From Micromonospora eburnea (lineage in GTDB: Bacteria > Actinomycetota > Actinomycetes > Mycobacteriales > Micromonosporaceae): 64,000 nt of DNA. The stretch lies in NCBI RefSeq assembly GCF_900090225.1, contig NZ_FMHY01000002.1, positions 3,906,001-3,970,000 of the forward strand, in the 5' to 3' direction. Shown piece after piece: positions 34,559 to 42,436 of this stretch (positions within the stretch are counted from its first letter, which is position 1; each line of letters opens with the position of its first letter). The position numbers were made by a program, and so were the translations under genes. The notes beneath the pieces were generated by a model. The model was not told where the DNA came from. It did no database searches and saw nothing but the letters and a program-made list of their open reading frames with translations.

Positions 34559-35569
34559 TCAGAGCAGGAATCCGGCGGGAAACGGGTCGGTGGGGTCGAG
34601 GAGGTACTGCGCGGTGCCGGTGATCCAGGCGCGACCGGTGAACGTCGGGACCACCGCCGGGCGGCCGGCGACGGTGGTGGAATCGAGCAACCGGCCGACG
34701 AACCGGCTGCCGATGATCGACTCGTTGACGAAGTCGGTGTGCAACGGCAGTTCGCCCCGGGCGTGCAGCTGGGCCATCCGGGCCGACGTGCCGGTGCCGC
34801 ACGGTGACCGGTCGAACCAGCCCGGGTGGATGGCCATCGCGTGCCGGGAATGCCGGGCGTCCGAACCGGGCGCCGCGAGATAGACGTGGCGGCAGCCGGC
34901 GATGTCCGGGTTCTCCGGATGCACCGGGTCGAGCTGCTCGGTCACCGCGTCCATGATGGCCAGTCCGGCGTCGAGCATCCGCTGCCGCTGCCGGGCGTCC
35001 GCCGGGTCGAACGCGATGCCGAGCTGGTCGAGCCCGAGGATGGCGTAGAAGTTGCCGCCGAAGGCGAGATCGAGGGTGAGCGCGCCGAGCCCCGGCACCT
35101 CGACCGTCGCGTCCAGCTCGTGCGCGTACGCGGCGACGTTTCGCAAGGTGACCGACTCGGCACGCCCGTCGCGTACGGCGACCTCGGCGACCACCAGGCC
35201 GGCGGGGGTGTCGAGCCGGATCTCGGTCACCGGCTCGGTGACCGGCACCATGCCGGTCTCCACCAGCACGGTGGCCACCCCGATGGTGCCGTGCCCGCAC
35301 ATCGGCAGGCACCCGCTCACCTCGATGTACAGCACACCCCAGTCGGCGTCCGGCCGGGTGGGCGGTTGCAGGATGGCCCCACTCATGGCCGCGTGCCCGC
35401 GGGGCTCGTACATCAGCAGCGTACGGATGTGGTCGAGCTGGTCGAGGAAGTGCTGGCGGCGTTCGGCCATCGAGCTGCCGGGGATGACGCCGACGCCACC
35501 GGTGATCACCCGGGTCGGCATGCCCTCGGTGTGCGAGTCGATCGCGTGGAAGACCCGGCTGGTACGCAT
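34559..35569 (-). CDS. 4-hydroxyproline 2-epimerase (proline racemase family)
   Basis: A 336-residue proline racemase-family enzyme. Both catalytic cysteines are present: Cys91 in LPMCGHGTIG and Cys257 in DRSPCGTGTSA. Two cysteines mark racemases/epimerases, while trans-3-hydroxyproline dehydratases have Thr in the second position. It should convert trans-4-hydroxy-L-proline to cis-4-hydroxy-D-proline, the first cytoplasmic step of the pathway. The hydroxyproline (rather than proline) substrate is inferred from the adjacent DHDPS-family, dehydrogenase and aldehyde dehydrogenase genes. The ATG has GGAAGGGG upstream, and the gap to the deaminase gene is 18 bases. Confidence 0.9.
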   Translation of the reverse strand: MRTSRVFHAIDSHTEGMPTRVITGGVGVIPGSSMAERRQHFLDQLDHIRTLLMYEPRGHAAMSGAILQPPTRPDADWGVLYIEVSGCLPMCGHGTIGVATVLVETGMVPVTEPVTEIRLDTPAGLVVAEVAVRDGRAESVTLRNVAAYAHELDATVEVPGLGALTLDLAFGGNFYAILGLDQLGIAFDPADARQRQRMLDAGLAIMDAVTEQLDPVHPENPDIAGCRHVYLAAPGSDARHSRHAMAIHPGWFDRSPCGTGTSARMAQLHARGELPLHTDFVNESIIGSRFVGRLLDSTTVAGRPAVVPTFTGRAWITGTAQYLLDPTDPFPAGFLL

Positions 35570-35587
35570 GTGTCCCCGCCCCTTCCG

Positions 35588-36484
35588 CTACCGGCACCCG
35601 GCCGCGATCGCCTTTTCGGTGGCCTCCCGGACGGCGCGCTGCTGCTCGTCGGTGAGCGGGAACCGGGGCGGACGGCACGGCCCGCCGTACCGCCCGACGA
35701 GGTCCATCGACAGCTTGATCGCCTGGACGAACTCCGTCTTCGAGTCCCAGCGCAGCAGCGAGTGCAGCGCCCGGTAGAGCGGCAGCGCGGTGGCCAGGTC
35801 GCCGCCGGTGGCGGCCTCGAAGAGCCGCACGCTGGCGCGCGGCAGCGCGTTGGCGTAGCCCGCGATCCAGCCCCGCGCCCCGGCGAGGCACAACTCCAGC
35901 GCGACGTCGTCGGCGCCGACGAGCACGTCGAGATCGGGGGCCAGTTCGGCGATCTGGTAGCTGCGGCGGACATCGCCGGAGAACTCCTTGACGCCCACGA
36001 TCAGGCCCTCGCCGCGCAGCCTGGCCAGCAGGGCCGGGGTGAGATCGACCTTGGTGTCGATCGGGTTGTTGTACGCCACCACGGGAATCCCGACCGTCGC
36101 GACCTCGCGGTAGTGCTCGACGACGGCCCGCTCGTCGGCCCGGTAGGCGTTCGGGGGCAGCAGCATGACGGCCGCGCAGCCGGCCTCGGCGGCGTCCTCG
36201 GCCCACCTCCGCGCCTCCAGCGCACCGTACGCGGCGATGCCGGGCAGCACGGTGAAGCCCTCCGGTGCGGCGTCGACCGCGGTACGCACCACGGCACGCC
36301 GCTCCCGCTCGGTCAGCGTCTGGTACTCCCCCAGCGACCCGTTCGGGGTCACCCCGTCGCAGCCCTCCGTGGCCAACCACCGGACGTGTTCCGCGAAGCG
36401 ATCGAGGTCGACCTCCAGCCGGTCGTCGAAGGGCAACGCCGTGGCGACCAGCACTCCGTGCCATGGCTTCAAACGCGCGCGCAT
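35588..36484 (-). CDS. DHDPS-family enzyme, probable pyrroline-4-hydroxy-2-carboxylate deaminase
   Basis: A 298-residue DapA/NanA-superfamily protein. Schiff-base Lys166 (IVGVKEFSGD), the general-acid Tyr138 (VAYNNPIDT) and the substrate-binding GVTPNGSLGEYQTLTERER are all present. In hydroxyproline degradation such enzymes deaminate and dehydrate delta-1-pyrroline-4-hydroxy-2-carboxylate to alpha-ketoglutaric semialdehyde. ATG 36484 is chosen because AAGGAG lies 7 bases upstream; a longer frame to 36559 lacks a ribosome site. It is the first gene of the minus-strand arm, divergent from the dehydrogenase genes. Function is inferred from context plus family. Confidence 0.88.
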   Translation of the reverse strand: MRARLKPWHGVLVATALPFDDRLEVDLDRFAEHVRWLATEGCDGVTPNGSLGEYQTLTERERRAVVRTAVDAAPEGFTVLPGIAAYGALEARRWAEDAAEAGCAAVMLLPPNAYRADERAVVEHYREVATVGIPVVAYNNPIDTKVDLTPALLARLRGEGLIVGVKEFSGDVRRSYQIAELAPDLDVLVGADDVALELCLAGARGWIAGYANALPRASVRLFEAATGGDLATALPLYRALHSLLRWDSKTEFVQAIKLSMDLVGRYGGPCRPPRFPLTDEQQRAVREATEKAIAAGCR

Positions 36485-36580
36485 CCGGTACTCCTTGTCG
36501 CTGGGTCGCATGTGTCCGATCCGAAGCTGAACGACGTGGCTCCCGCCGTCGTGGGGCAACCCGCCCCGGCAGCGAGGCGG

Positions 36581-36600
36581 TACAATGTCACACTACAACA
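36581..36600. promoter_or_regulatory. Candidate divergent promoter/operator of the hydroxyproline cluster
   Basis: TACAAT (36581-36586) is a good -10 for the plus-strand arm. TACAA recurs at 36594 and a TGT-N6-ACA dyad covers 36586-36597. Its position midway between the two arms and its AT-richness make it the best candidate site for the GntR/FCD regulator. A small hairpin (GCGGCC 36607 with GGCCGC 36620) follows in the leader. Confidence 0.5.
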
Positions 36601-36644
36601 GGACAGGCGGCCGGCTCCAGGCCGCGACGCCCTTCGAGGTGCCC

Positions 36645-36722
36645 ATGCCCGACACCCCTCCCACGCCCGTCGGCGTCGCCGCGCGCCACCGCCCCGGCCC
36701 ACCACCGGCGGCCGCGTCGTGA
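36645..36722 (+). CDS. Proline-rich leader peptide coupled to D-hydroxyproline dehydrogenase
   Basis: A 25-codon ORF with ribosome site GAGG five bases before the ATG. It encodes a peptide starting MPDTPPTPVG and ending PGPPPAAAS: eight of 25 residues are proline, including one PP and one PPP run. Its TGA stop overlaps the GTG start of the oxidoreductase gene (GTGA), so ribosomes finishing the leader can restart there. That GTG lacks its own ribosome site, which supports coupling. In a cluster degrading an imino acid, slow translation of the PPP run could adjust dehydrogenase synthesis to prolyl-tRNA or EF-P supply. Regulation is inference; the ORF itself is directly visible. Confidence 0.55.
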   Translation: MPDTPPTPVGVAARHRPGPPPAAAS

Positions 36723-37915
36723 CCGGGCACGACCGCCGCGCCGCCGGCTCGACCCGTCCCGACCTGGTCGTCATCGGGGCTGGAATCGTGGGCGCCGCCT
36801 GCGCCTACCACGCCACCCGGGCCGGCCTGTCGGTCACCGTCGTCGACAGAGGACCGATCAGCGGGGGCACCACCGGCGCCGGCGAGGGGAACATCCTGGT
36901 CTCCGACAAGGAACTCGGCCCCGAACTCGACCTCGCGCTGCTGTCGAACCAGCAGTGGCGAGCCCTGGCCGACCTGCCCATCGGCGGCACGACGTTCGGC
37001 CGCGCGGTGGAGCTCGAAACCAAGGGCGGCCTTGTCGTGGCAACCGGCCAGGCACCTTTGGACGCTATGCAGCGGCTAGCCGGAAAGCAACAGGCGCTCG
37101 GGGTCGAGGCGCTCGCCGTACCCGCGCACGACCTGCGCGAACACGAACCACACCTGGCCGGCGACCTGGCCGGAGGCTACCTGTACCCGCAGGACATGCA
37201 GGTACAACCGATGCTCGCCGCGGCGCACCTGCTCCGGCTCGCCCGGCAGCGGGGCGCCACCGTGCTGCCGCACCAGCCGGTGACCGGCTACCTACGCGAC
37301 GGCGACCGGGTGGTGGGCGTACGGACACCGCAGCGGGACATTCCCAGCGGCGCCGTCCTCAACGCCGCCGGCACCTGGGCCGGTGAACTCGCCGCCCTCG
37401 CCGCCGCACCCGTGCCGGTGGCCCCCCGCCGCGGCTTCATCCTGGTCACCGAGCCCCTCCCACCGATCATCCGGCACAAGGTCTACCTCGCCGACTACGT
37501 CGCCGACGTAGCCAGCGACTCCGCCGCCCTGCAGACCTCGACCGTCGTCGAAGGGACCCGCGCCGGCACCGTGCTCGTCGGCGCCAGTCGCGAGCGAGTC
37601 GGTTTCGACCACGTGTTCTCGCTGCCCGCGCTCCGGGCGCTCGCCCGTGGAGCCGTGCGGCTGTTCCCCGGACTCGCCGAGGTCGCGGCGATCCGCGCCT
37701 ACCACGGGTTCCGCCCGTACTGCCCGGACCACCTGCCGGTGATCGGACCGGACCCACGCGCCCCCGGCCTGCACCACGCCTGCGGCCACGAGGGGGCCGG
37801 CATCGGCCTCGCCATGGGCACCGGCCGACTCGTCGCCCAGGTCCTAACCGGCGACCGGCCCGACATCGACCTGCACCCGTTCCGGCCCGACCGCTTCCCG
37901 GAGGTCCCGGCATGA
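36719..37915 (+). CDS. D-hydroxyproline dehydrogenase, FAD subunit (DAO family)
   Basis: A 398-residue FAD-dependent oxidoreductase of the DadA/DAO family. LVVIGAGIVGAACAYHATRAGLSVTVVDRG is the FAD Rossmann motif; AGTWAGELA and the C-terminal GFRPYCPDHLPVIGPDPRAPGLHHACGHEGAGIGLAMGTGRLVAQ are diagnostic family blocks. It oxidises cis-4-hydroxy-D-proline to pyrroline-4-hydroxy-2-carboxylate, passing electrons to the partner subunits encoded next. The GTG overlaps the leader ORF stop, and the gene's own stop overlaps the next ATG. No closer upstream start exists in frame. Subunit role is inferred from the gene trio, typical of heteromeric D-hydroxyproline dehydrogenase. Confidence 0.9.
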   Translation: MTGHDRRAAGSTRPDLVVIGAGIVGAACAYHATRAGLSVTVVDRGPISGGTTGAGEGNILVSDKELGPELDLALLSNQQWRALADLPIGGTTFGRAVELETKGGLVVATGQAPLDAMQRLAGKQQALGVEALAVPAHDLREHEPHLAGDLAGGYLYPQDMQVQPMLAAAHLLRLARQRGATVLPHQPVTGYLRDGDRVVGVRTPQRDIPSGAVLNAAGTWAGELAALAAAPVPVAPRRGFILVTEPLPPIIRHKVYLADYVADVASDSAALQTSTVVEGTRAGTVLVGASRERVGFDHVFSLPALRALARGAVRLFPGLAEVAAIRAYHGFRPYCPDHLPVIGPDPRAPGLHHACGHEGAGIGLAMGTGRLVAQVLTGDRPDIDLHPFRPDRFPEVPA

Positions 37916-38181
37916 CCAGCCCCGAGCCCTTCGACATCACGTTCGACGGCGAACCGCTCCCCTGCCGCGACGGCTGGACGGTCGCCGCCGCCCTCACCGC
38001 CGCCGGCATCCGGTCCTGGCGGACCACCCGGCACGGGCAGCGCCCGCGCGGCCTCTTCTGCGGCATCGGCGTCTGCTTCGACTGCCTCGTCACCGTCAAC
38101 GGGCGGCCCTCGGTGCGGGCCTGCCTGGCGCCCGCCCGGCCCGGTGACGACGTACGCAGCCAGTCCGGGACCGGGCGATGA
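37912..38181 (+). CDS. (2Fe-2S)-binding small subunit of D-hydroxyproline dehydrogenase
   Basis: An 89-residue ferredoxin-like protein. FCGIGVCFDCLVTVNG holds Cys50, Cys55 and Cys58, with Cys71 in RACLAP, forming a plant-type [2Fe-2S] site as in the small subunits of opine oxidase, hydrogen cyanide synthase (HcnA) and hydroxyproline dehydrogenase. It shuttles electrons between the FAD subunit and the larger FAD/NAD-type subunit. Both ends overlap neighbours by four bases (ATGA), so stoichiometric synthesis is likely. There is no doubt about the cluster motif; the complex is inferred from context. Confidence 0.92.
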   Translation: MTSPEPFDITFDGEPLPCRDGWTVAAALTAAGIRSWRTTRHGQRPRGLFCGIGVCFDCLVTVNGRPSVRACLAPARPGDDVRSQSGTGR

Positions 38182-39650
38182 GCGCCCGGAGCGTCGACGT
38201 CGCCGTCGTCGGAGCCGGGCCGGCCGGCCTCGCGGCGGCGCTGGCCGCGGCCGATGCCGGGGCGGCCGTGGCGCTCGTCGACGCCGGAATCCGCGCGGGC
38301 GGACAGTACTGGCGGTCACCGGCCCCCGGCGCCGGCCGATTCGCACCGAACACGCTGCACCACTCCTGGCGCCGCTTCGCCGACACCGCCGCCCGACTGG
38401 ACCGGCACGCCGCCCGGCACCGGCTCCAGCGCTTCGCCGAGCACCACGTCTGGTCCGTCGAACGCGCCGACGACCGGTGGGCGATCCACTGCCTGGTGGG
38501 CGCCGAGCCCCGGCAGCACGCCGGAACGCCACCGGTCACCATCCGGGCCCGCCGGCTGATCCTCGCCACCGGCGCGTACGACCGGCAGTTGCCCTTCCCC
38601 GGCTGGGACCTGCCCGGGGTCATGACCGCCGGCGGGGCGCAGGCGCTGCTGAAGGGCAACCTCGTACTGGCCGGGGCGACCGCCGTGGTCGCGGGGACCG
38701 GCCCCTTCCTGCTGCCGGTGGCCGCGGGCCTCGCCCGCCACGGCGCCCGGGTCCGCGCCGTCGTCGAGGCCAACACCCCGCTCGGCTTCGCCCGCTCGCC
38801 CCGCGTGCTGCTCGGGGCGGTGAGCAAGCTGGGCGAGGCATCGGCGTACGCGGCCCGGCTCGCCCGGCACCGGGTCGCGGTACGGCACCGGCACATCGTC
38901 ACCCGGGCCGTCGGAACCGACCGGTTGACCGGGGTGGTCGTCGCCCGGCTCGGCCGGGACGGACGGCCCGAGGCGCACACCGAACGGAACATCGAGTGCG
39001 ACACGCTCGCGGTCGGGTGGGGCTTCACCCCGCAGCTCGACCTGCACCTGCAGGTCGGCTGCGCCGCCCGGATGGACGTGGACACCAGCCTGGTGGTGGC
39101 CGTCGACGACCACCAACGAACCACCGTCGACGGGGTCTGGGCCGCCGGCGAGTCCACCGGCGTCGGCGGCGCCGACCTCGCGTCGGTCGAGGGCGACATC
39201 GCGGGCCGGTCGGCGGCCGGTTCGCTCGGCGTCCCGCCCGACCCGACGGCGCTCGCCCGGCTGTTTCGGCGACGGGCCGCCCTACGCCGGTTCGCCGAGC
39301 TGATGCACCGCGTCCATCCCGTACCGCCCGGCGCGCTCGACGGCCTGACCGACGACACGCTGGTGTGCCGGTGTGAGGAGGTCACCGCCGGGGCGGTCCG
39401 CCAGGCCGTCGACGATCTCGGCGCCAGCGACCCGCGTACCGTCAAACTGCTGGCCCGCCCCGGCATGGGCTGGTGCCAGGGCCGGGTGTGTGGCTTCGCC
39501 ACGGTCTGCCTCACCGCCCGCCACCTGCGGCGGCCACCGACACCGGAGGATCTGCGCGCCTTCGCCCAACGGCCGATCGCCGCGCCCACACCCCTCGGTC
39601 AGCTCGCGCTGCCGCCGGACGAGGGCAACCCGGGCGGCACCGGCGGATAG
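38178..39650 (+). CDS. D-hydroxyproline dehydrogenase large subunit (FAD/NAD-type with BFD-like Fe-S domain)
   Basis: A 490-residue flavoprotein of the HcnB/opine oxidase alpha-subunit type. The N-terminal FAD motif is VAVVGAGPAGLAAALAAADAGAAVALVDAG, the second nucleotide motif is TAVVAGTGPFLLPVAAGLA, and GVWAAGESTGVGGADLASVEGDIAG is the late FAD block. The C-terminal BFD-like Fe-S domain has CRC (Cys397, Cys399) and CQGRVC (Cys433, Cys438). It completes the three-subunit dehydrogenase encoded by overlapping genes and likely donates electrons to the respiratory chain. The start overlaps the small subunit's stop. A hairpin terminator follows. Confidence 0.92.
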   Translation: MSARSVDVAVVGAGPAGLAAALAAADAGAAVALVDAGIRAGGQYWRSPAPGAGRFAPNTLHHSWRRFADTAARLDRHAARHRLQRFAEHHVWSVERADDRWAIHCLVGAEPRQHAGTPPVTIRARRLILATGAYDRQLPFPGWDLPGVMTAGGAQALLKGNLVLAGATAVVAGTGPFLLPVAAGLARHGARVRAVVEANTPLGFARSPRVLLGAVSKLGEASAYAARLARHRVAVRHRHIVTRAVGTDRLTGVVVARLGRDGRPEAHTERNIECDTLAVGWGFTPQLDLHLQVGCAARMDVDTSLVVAVDDHQRTTVDGVWAAGESTGVGGADLASVEGDIAGRSAAGSLGVPPDPTALARLFRRRAALRRFAELMHRVHPVPPGALDGLTDDTLVCRCEEVTAGAVRQAVDDLGASDPRTVKLLARPGMGWCQGRVCGFATVCLTARHLRRPPTPEDLRAFAQRPIAAPTPLGQLALPPDEGNPGGTGG

Positions 39651-39691
39651 CGACACGCTCTCGGCGGACTCGACGTCCTCGGCGCCGACGA

Positions 39692-39721
39692 GTGGTGGGC
39701 CGGCGACTGCCGGCCCACCAC
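39692..39721. terminator. Hairpin terminator after the hydroxyproline dehydrogenase operon
   Basis: A perfect 13-bp stem (39692-39704 with 39709-39721) and a GACT loop lie between two convergent genes. Confidence 0.8.
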
Positions 39722-39746
39722 GTGTTCCTGTTGCCGTGCCGGCGCG

Positions 39747-42341
39747 TCACAGGGCCGCGCAGTCACCGCCCTTGGCGCCGTTCACCGTGTTCGGCGCGCC
39801 GAAGTCCTTGACCGCCGCGCTGTTGCCGGTGCAGCTCAGCGCTCCGTTGACCCGGCTACCGACCAGGATCGGCCCGTACGCGCCGGCCAGCCGGCTGAAC
39901 CGCTCGTTGGCGGTCACCTGGACGTTGTCCGAGACGGTGAGCGAGCCGTTGAAGGTGCTGCCGGCGATCGTCACGTCCCGGGTGGTTCCGGTGATCCGGG
40001 AGTTGCCGTTCACCGTGCTGCCGAACAGCTGCACCGCCCGGGCGCCGGTCGCCGCCAACCCGCCGTTGATCGAGCTGTCGCTGACCACCAGCGAGGCGCC
40101 CGGACGCACCGACACCCCACCGTCCACCTGGGCGCCCTTGAGGCAGGTCACGCCCTCGCCGGCCACGACCCGCGACTGCGGGCCGGTCAGCGTCCTCGTG
40201 CAGTCGGGCGACGAGCCCGGCAGCACGGTGGCCCGGTAGGCGCTCGGCTCGCCGATGTTGCCGGCCGCGTCGATCGCCCGGTGCTCCACCAGGTGCGTGC
40301 CGAAGCCCGGCACGAACCCGCCGCTCGGGTGGTCGTCGGGCAGGGTCTGCTCGAACGCCGCCTTCGACAGGCCGCCGGTGCCGAGGTTGCCGTACGTCAG
40401 GGCCTTGATGTCCGTGCCCGAGTGACGGAACCGGAACGGCGACTCGGGCATCGGCTGCTCGGGGAAACCGAAGTAGTTGAACCAGCCGTCCCTGTCCAGT
40501 CGGAGCTGGCCGACGACGTAACGGTCCTCGTCGTAGCCGGTGTGGTCGTCCCGCGGGTCCAGCCACATGTCCCAGCCGTCGAAGTACACCGGGTGCTCCA
40601 TGCTGTCCGCGAGCCGGGTCAGCGGTTCCGACAGCGTACGCGGCGCGGTCGGCAGCGCGTTGTCGACGGTCCATTCGATCCGGTCGGAGACGCCACCCGG
40701 ATCGGCCGGGTCGGTCACCACCGCTGCCAGCTTGTGGGTGCCCGGCGCCGGCCTGAGCGCGCCGAGGTCGAGGGCGCGGCTGTTGTACGGGTTCGGCAGC
40801 GCCCTGCCGTCGAGCGACCAGGCGACATCGAGGATCCGGTCCGTCGGGTGGTTGGTCCGGACGTAGACCACCTCGTCGCCGGCGACCGGCTGGCTGTTCG
40901 GCGTGGCCCCGGTGATGGTCGCGGCGGGCGCCGACGGCGACGCCTTCGTGTCACCCACCGTCCACTGCCGGGTCTGCACGAACCGGGGCCCGTTGTAGCC
41001 CGAGTTCGTGGCCGCGTTTCCGGTCGACGGGTTGCGGACCCAGTCGATGCCGTCCGGCCCCACCGGGTCACGCACCTCGACGTGCACCACGGTCCCGGCG
41101 GGCAGATTCAGCTCGCCGAGGTCGAGGTCGCGGCTGTTGTGCGTGTCGAGCACCCTGCCGTCGGGACCACCGACGCGCCAGGTGACCCGCACCTCGTGGT
41201 AACGCGGCTGGCCGGTCTCGACCCACAGCACGCTGTCGGACGCCACCGTGCCCAGCGGGGTGTGCCGGACGTTCATCTGCCCGGAGTTACGCATGCCGGT
41301 CACCCGGGCGACCATGTGTTCGAGGCCGATCTGGTCGAAGTCGAACCCGATCCACCGCATCATCGAGTGCTCGCTGGGTCGGCGCTGGCCGCACGGGTAC
41401 GTGCCGCCGCCCTCGTGCACCCCGATCGTGCCGCCGGACAGGCTCTCCTCACCGATCCAGCGCCACCATTTCTGCTGGTCCTCGACCATCTTCTGGGGAT
41501 CGCCGTAGGTGGTGTGGTGGAAGCTGCTGGGCTCGCCGCCGGTGTAGCAGGGCCGCACCACGTCACGGGAGGAGTACGGGTACTCGTCGACCAGGGTGCC
41601 GAGCGAGTGGCCGATCTCGTGCAACGAGATCAGCGGGCCCTGCGGCGAGCCGCCGGAGGTCGTCGCGTTGGTGCCGCCGATCCCGCCGTACGTGAAGGTG
41701 TTGAAGATCGCCAGGGTCTGCACGTTCTGCGCGGTGCGGGGGATGCCCAGCACCGGCGCCACGTACGTGTCGATGATCCGGTTGTGCGCCTGGCTGCCGG
41801 TCTCGCAGGGGTTGACCCCGGCCGGGTAGTAGGCGGCGTAGCTCGCGCAGTCCTCCGGGGCACCGCCGTAGACGGTGCCGCGCGACAGCGGATCGGCACA
41901 GCCGTTCTGGAAGATCATGCGCAGGGCGGTGTTCTTCGCGTTGATCGGGCCCTCACGCCGGCCGGTGTCCCGGATCGTGCCGTCCGGGTGGCGTACCCGG
42001 CCGTCGGGATCGCAACGGACGCCGTAGTCGATCGAGGCGATCTCCACCGCGTACACGTTGATGTAGTCGCGGTAGGTCCGGAACGGTTCCGTGGCCCACA
42101 TGACGGCCAGATTGCGGTCCACGTCGGCCAGGAACAGCTTCTGCTGGTCCCACTGGTAGCCGTCACCGAGAATGATCAGATTCAGCCGCTCCGCCGCCGG
42201 CCCGGTGACCTGGATCGGATGCACCTTCGGGTCGGGCAGGGGCACCGGCGGCCCGTCCGCCGCCGCGCTCGCCGGGCCGGCGCCGGTCAGCAGTCCGGCC
42301 ACCAGGGCGAGCGCCGCGAGGGCCGCGAGTTTGAGTCTCAC
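39747..42341 (-). CDS. Secreted M64-family metallopeptidase
   Basis: An 864-residue secreted protease. Signal peptide residues 1-27 (LAALALVAGLLTGAGPASA). The metallopeptidase domain (about 45-385) has LNLIILGDGYQ, typical of M64 (IgA-type) peptidases, and the zinc motif HEIGHSLGTLVDEY with His241, His245 and the M64-typical downstream Asp/Glu. The region ~385-620 contains repeated beta-sandwich segments (SRDLDLGEL, SRALDLGAL), and the last ~150 residues are a beta-helix-like array (VVSDSSINGGLAATGARAVQLFGSTVNGNSRITG...). GTG start is preceded by GAGGTGG. It probably degrades extracellular protein; link to hydroxyproline scavenging is by proximity. Confidence 0.9.
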   Translation of the reverse strand: MRLKLAALAALALVAGLLTGAGPASAAADGPPVPLPDPKVHPIQVTGPAAERLNLIILGDGYQWDQQKLFLADVDRNLAVMWATEPFRTYRDYINVYAVEIASIDYGVRCDPDGRVRHPDGTIRDTGRREGPINAKNTALRMIFQNGCADPLSRGTVYGGAPEDCASYAAYYPAGVNPCETGSQAHNRIIDTYVAPVLGIPRTAQNVQTLAIFNTFTYGGIGGTNATTSGGSPQGPLISLHEIGHSLGTLVDEYPYSSRDVVRPCYTGGEPSSFHHTTYGDPQKMVEDQQKWWRWIGEESLSGGTIGVHEGGGTYPCGQRRPSEHSMMRWIGFDFDQIGLEHMVARVTGMRNSGQMNVRHTPLGTVASDSVLWVETGQPRYHEVRVTWRVGGPDGRVLDTHNSRDLDLGELNLPAGTVVHVEVRDPVGPDGIDWVRNPSTGNAATNSGYNGPRFVQTRQWTVGDTKASPSAPAATITGATPNSQPVAGDEVVYVRTNHPTDRILDVAWSLDGRALPNPYNSRALDLGALRPAPGTHKLAAVVTDPADPGGVSDRIEWTVDNALPTAPRTLSEPLTRLADSMEHPVYFDGWDMWLDPRDDHTGYDEDRYVVGQLRLDRDGWFNYFGFPEQPMPESPFRFRHSGTDIKALTYGNLGTGGLSKAAFEQTLPDDHPSGGFVPGFGTHLVEHRAIDAAGNIGEPSAYRATVLPGSSPDCTRTLTGPQSRVVAGEGVTCLKGAQVDGGVSVRPGASLVVSDSSINGGLAATGARAVQLFGSTVNGNSRITGTTRDVTIAGSTFNGSLTVSDNVQVTANERFSRLAGAYGPILVGSRVNGALSCTGNSAAVKDFGAPNTVNGAKGGDCAAL

Positions 42342-42369
42342 TGGCTGTCCACCTCACCTTCGTCCTTCG

Positions 42370-42421
42370 GCTTCCGTGGGCGCCGCCGTTCGACGTCGCG
42401 GCGCGCGGCACCCACGGAAGC
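42370..42421 (-). terminator. Hairpin terminator downstream of the Xaa-Pro peptidase gene
   Basis: An 11-bp stem (GCTTCCGTGGG at 42370 with CCCACGGAAGC at 42411), extended by an inner GCCGC/GCGGC pairing, follows the stop of the upstream minus-strand gene and precedes the M64 gene start. Confidence 0.65.
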
Positions 42422-42436
42422 TCCCGTGCTGGTTCG

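Noticed and set aside
34167..36464. Minus-strand open frame of 765 codons across the epimerase and deaminase genes
   Set aside because: It runs in another frame of the same strand through two well-supported genes and is Arg/Ala/Gly-rich without family motifs.
34826..36718. In-frame upstream extension of the hydroxyproline dehydrogenase FAD subunit
   Set aside because: The extension is antisense to the epimerase and deaminase genes; the FAD motif begins about 16 residues after GTG 36719.
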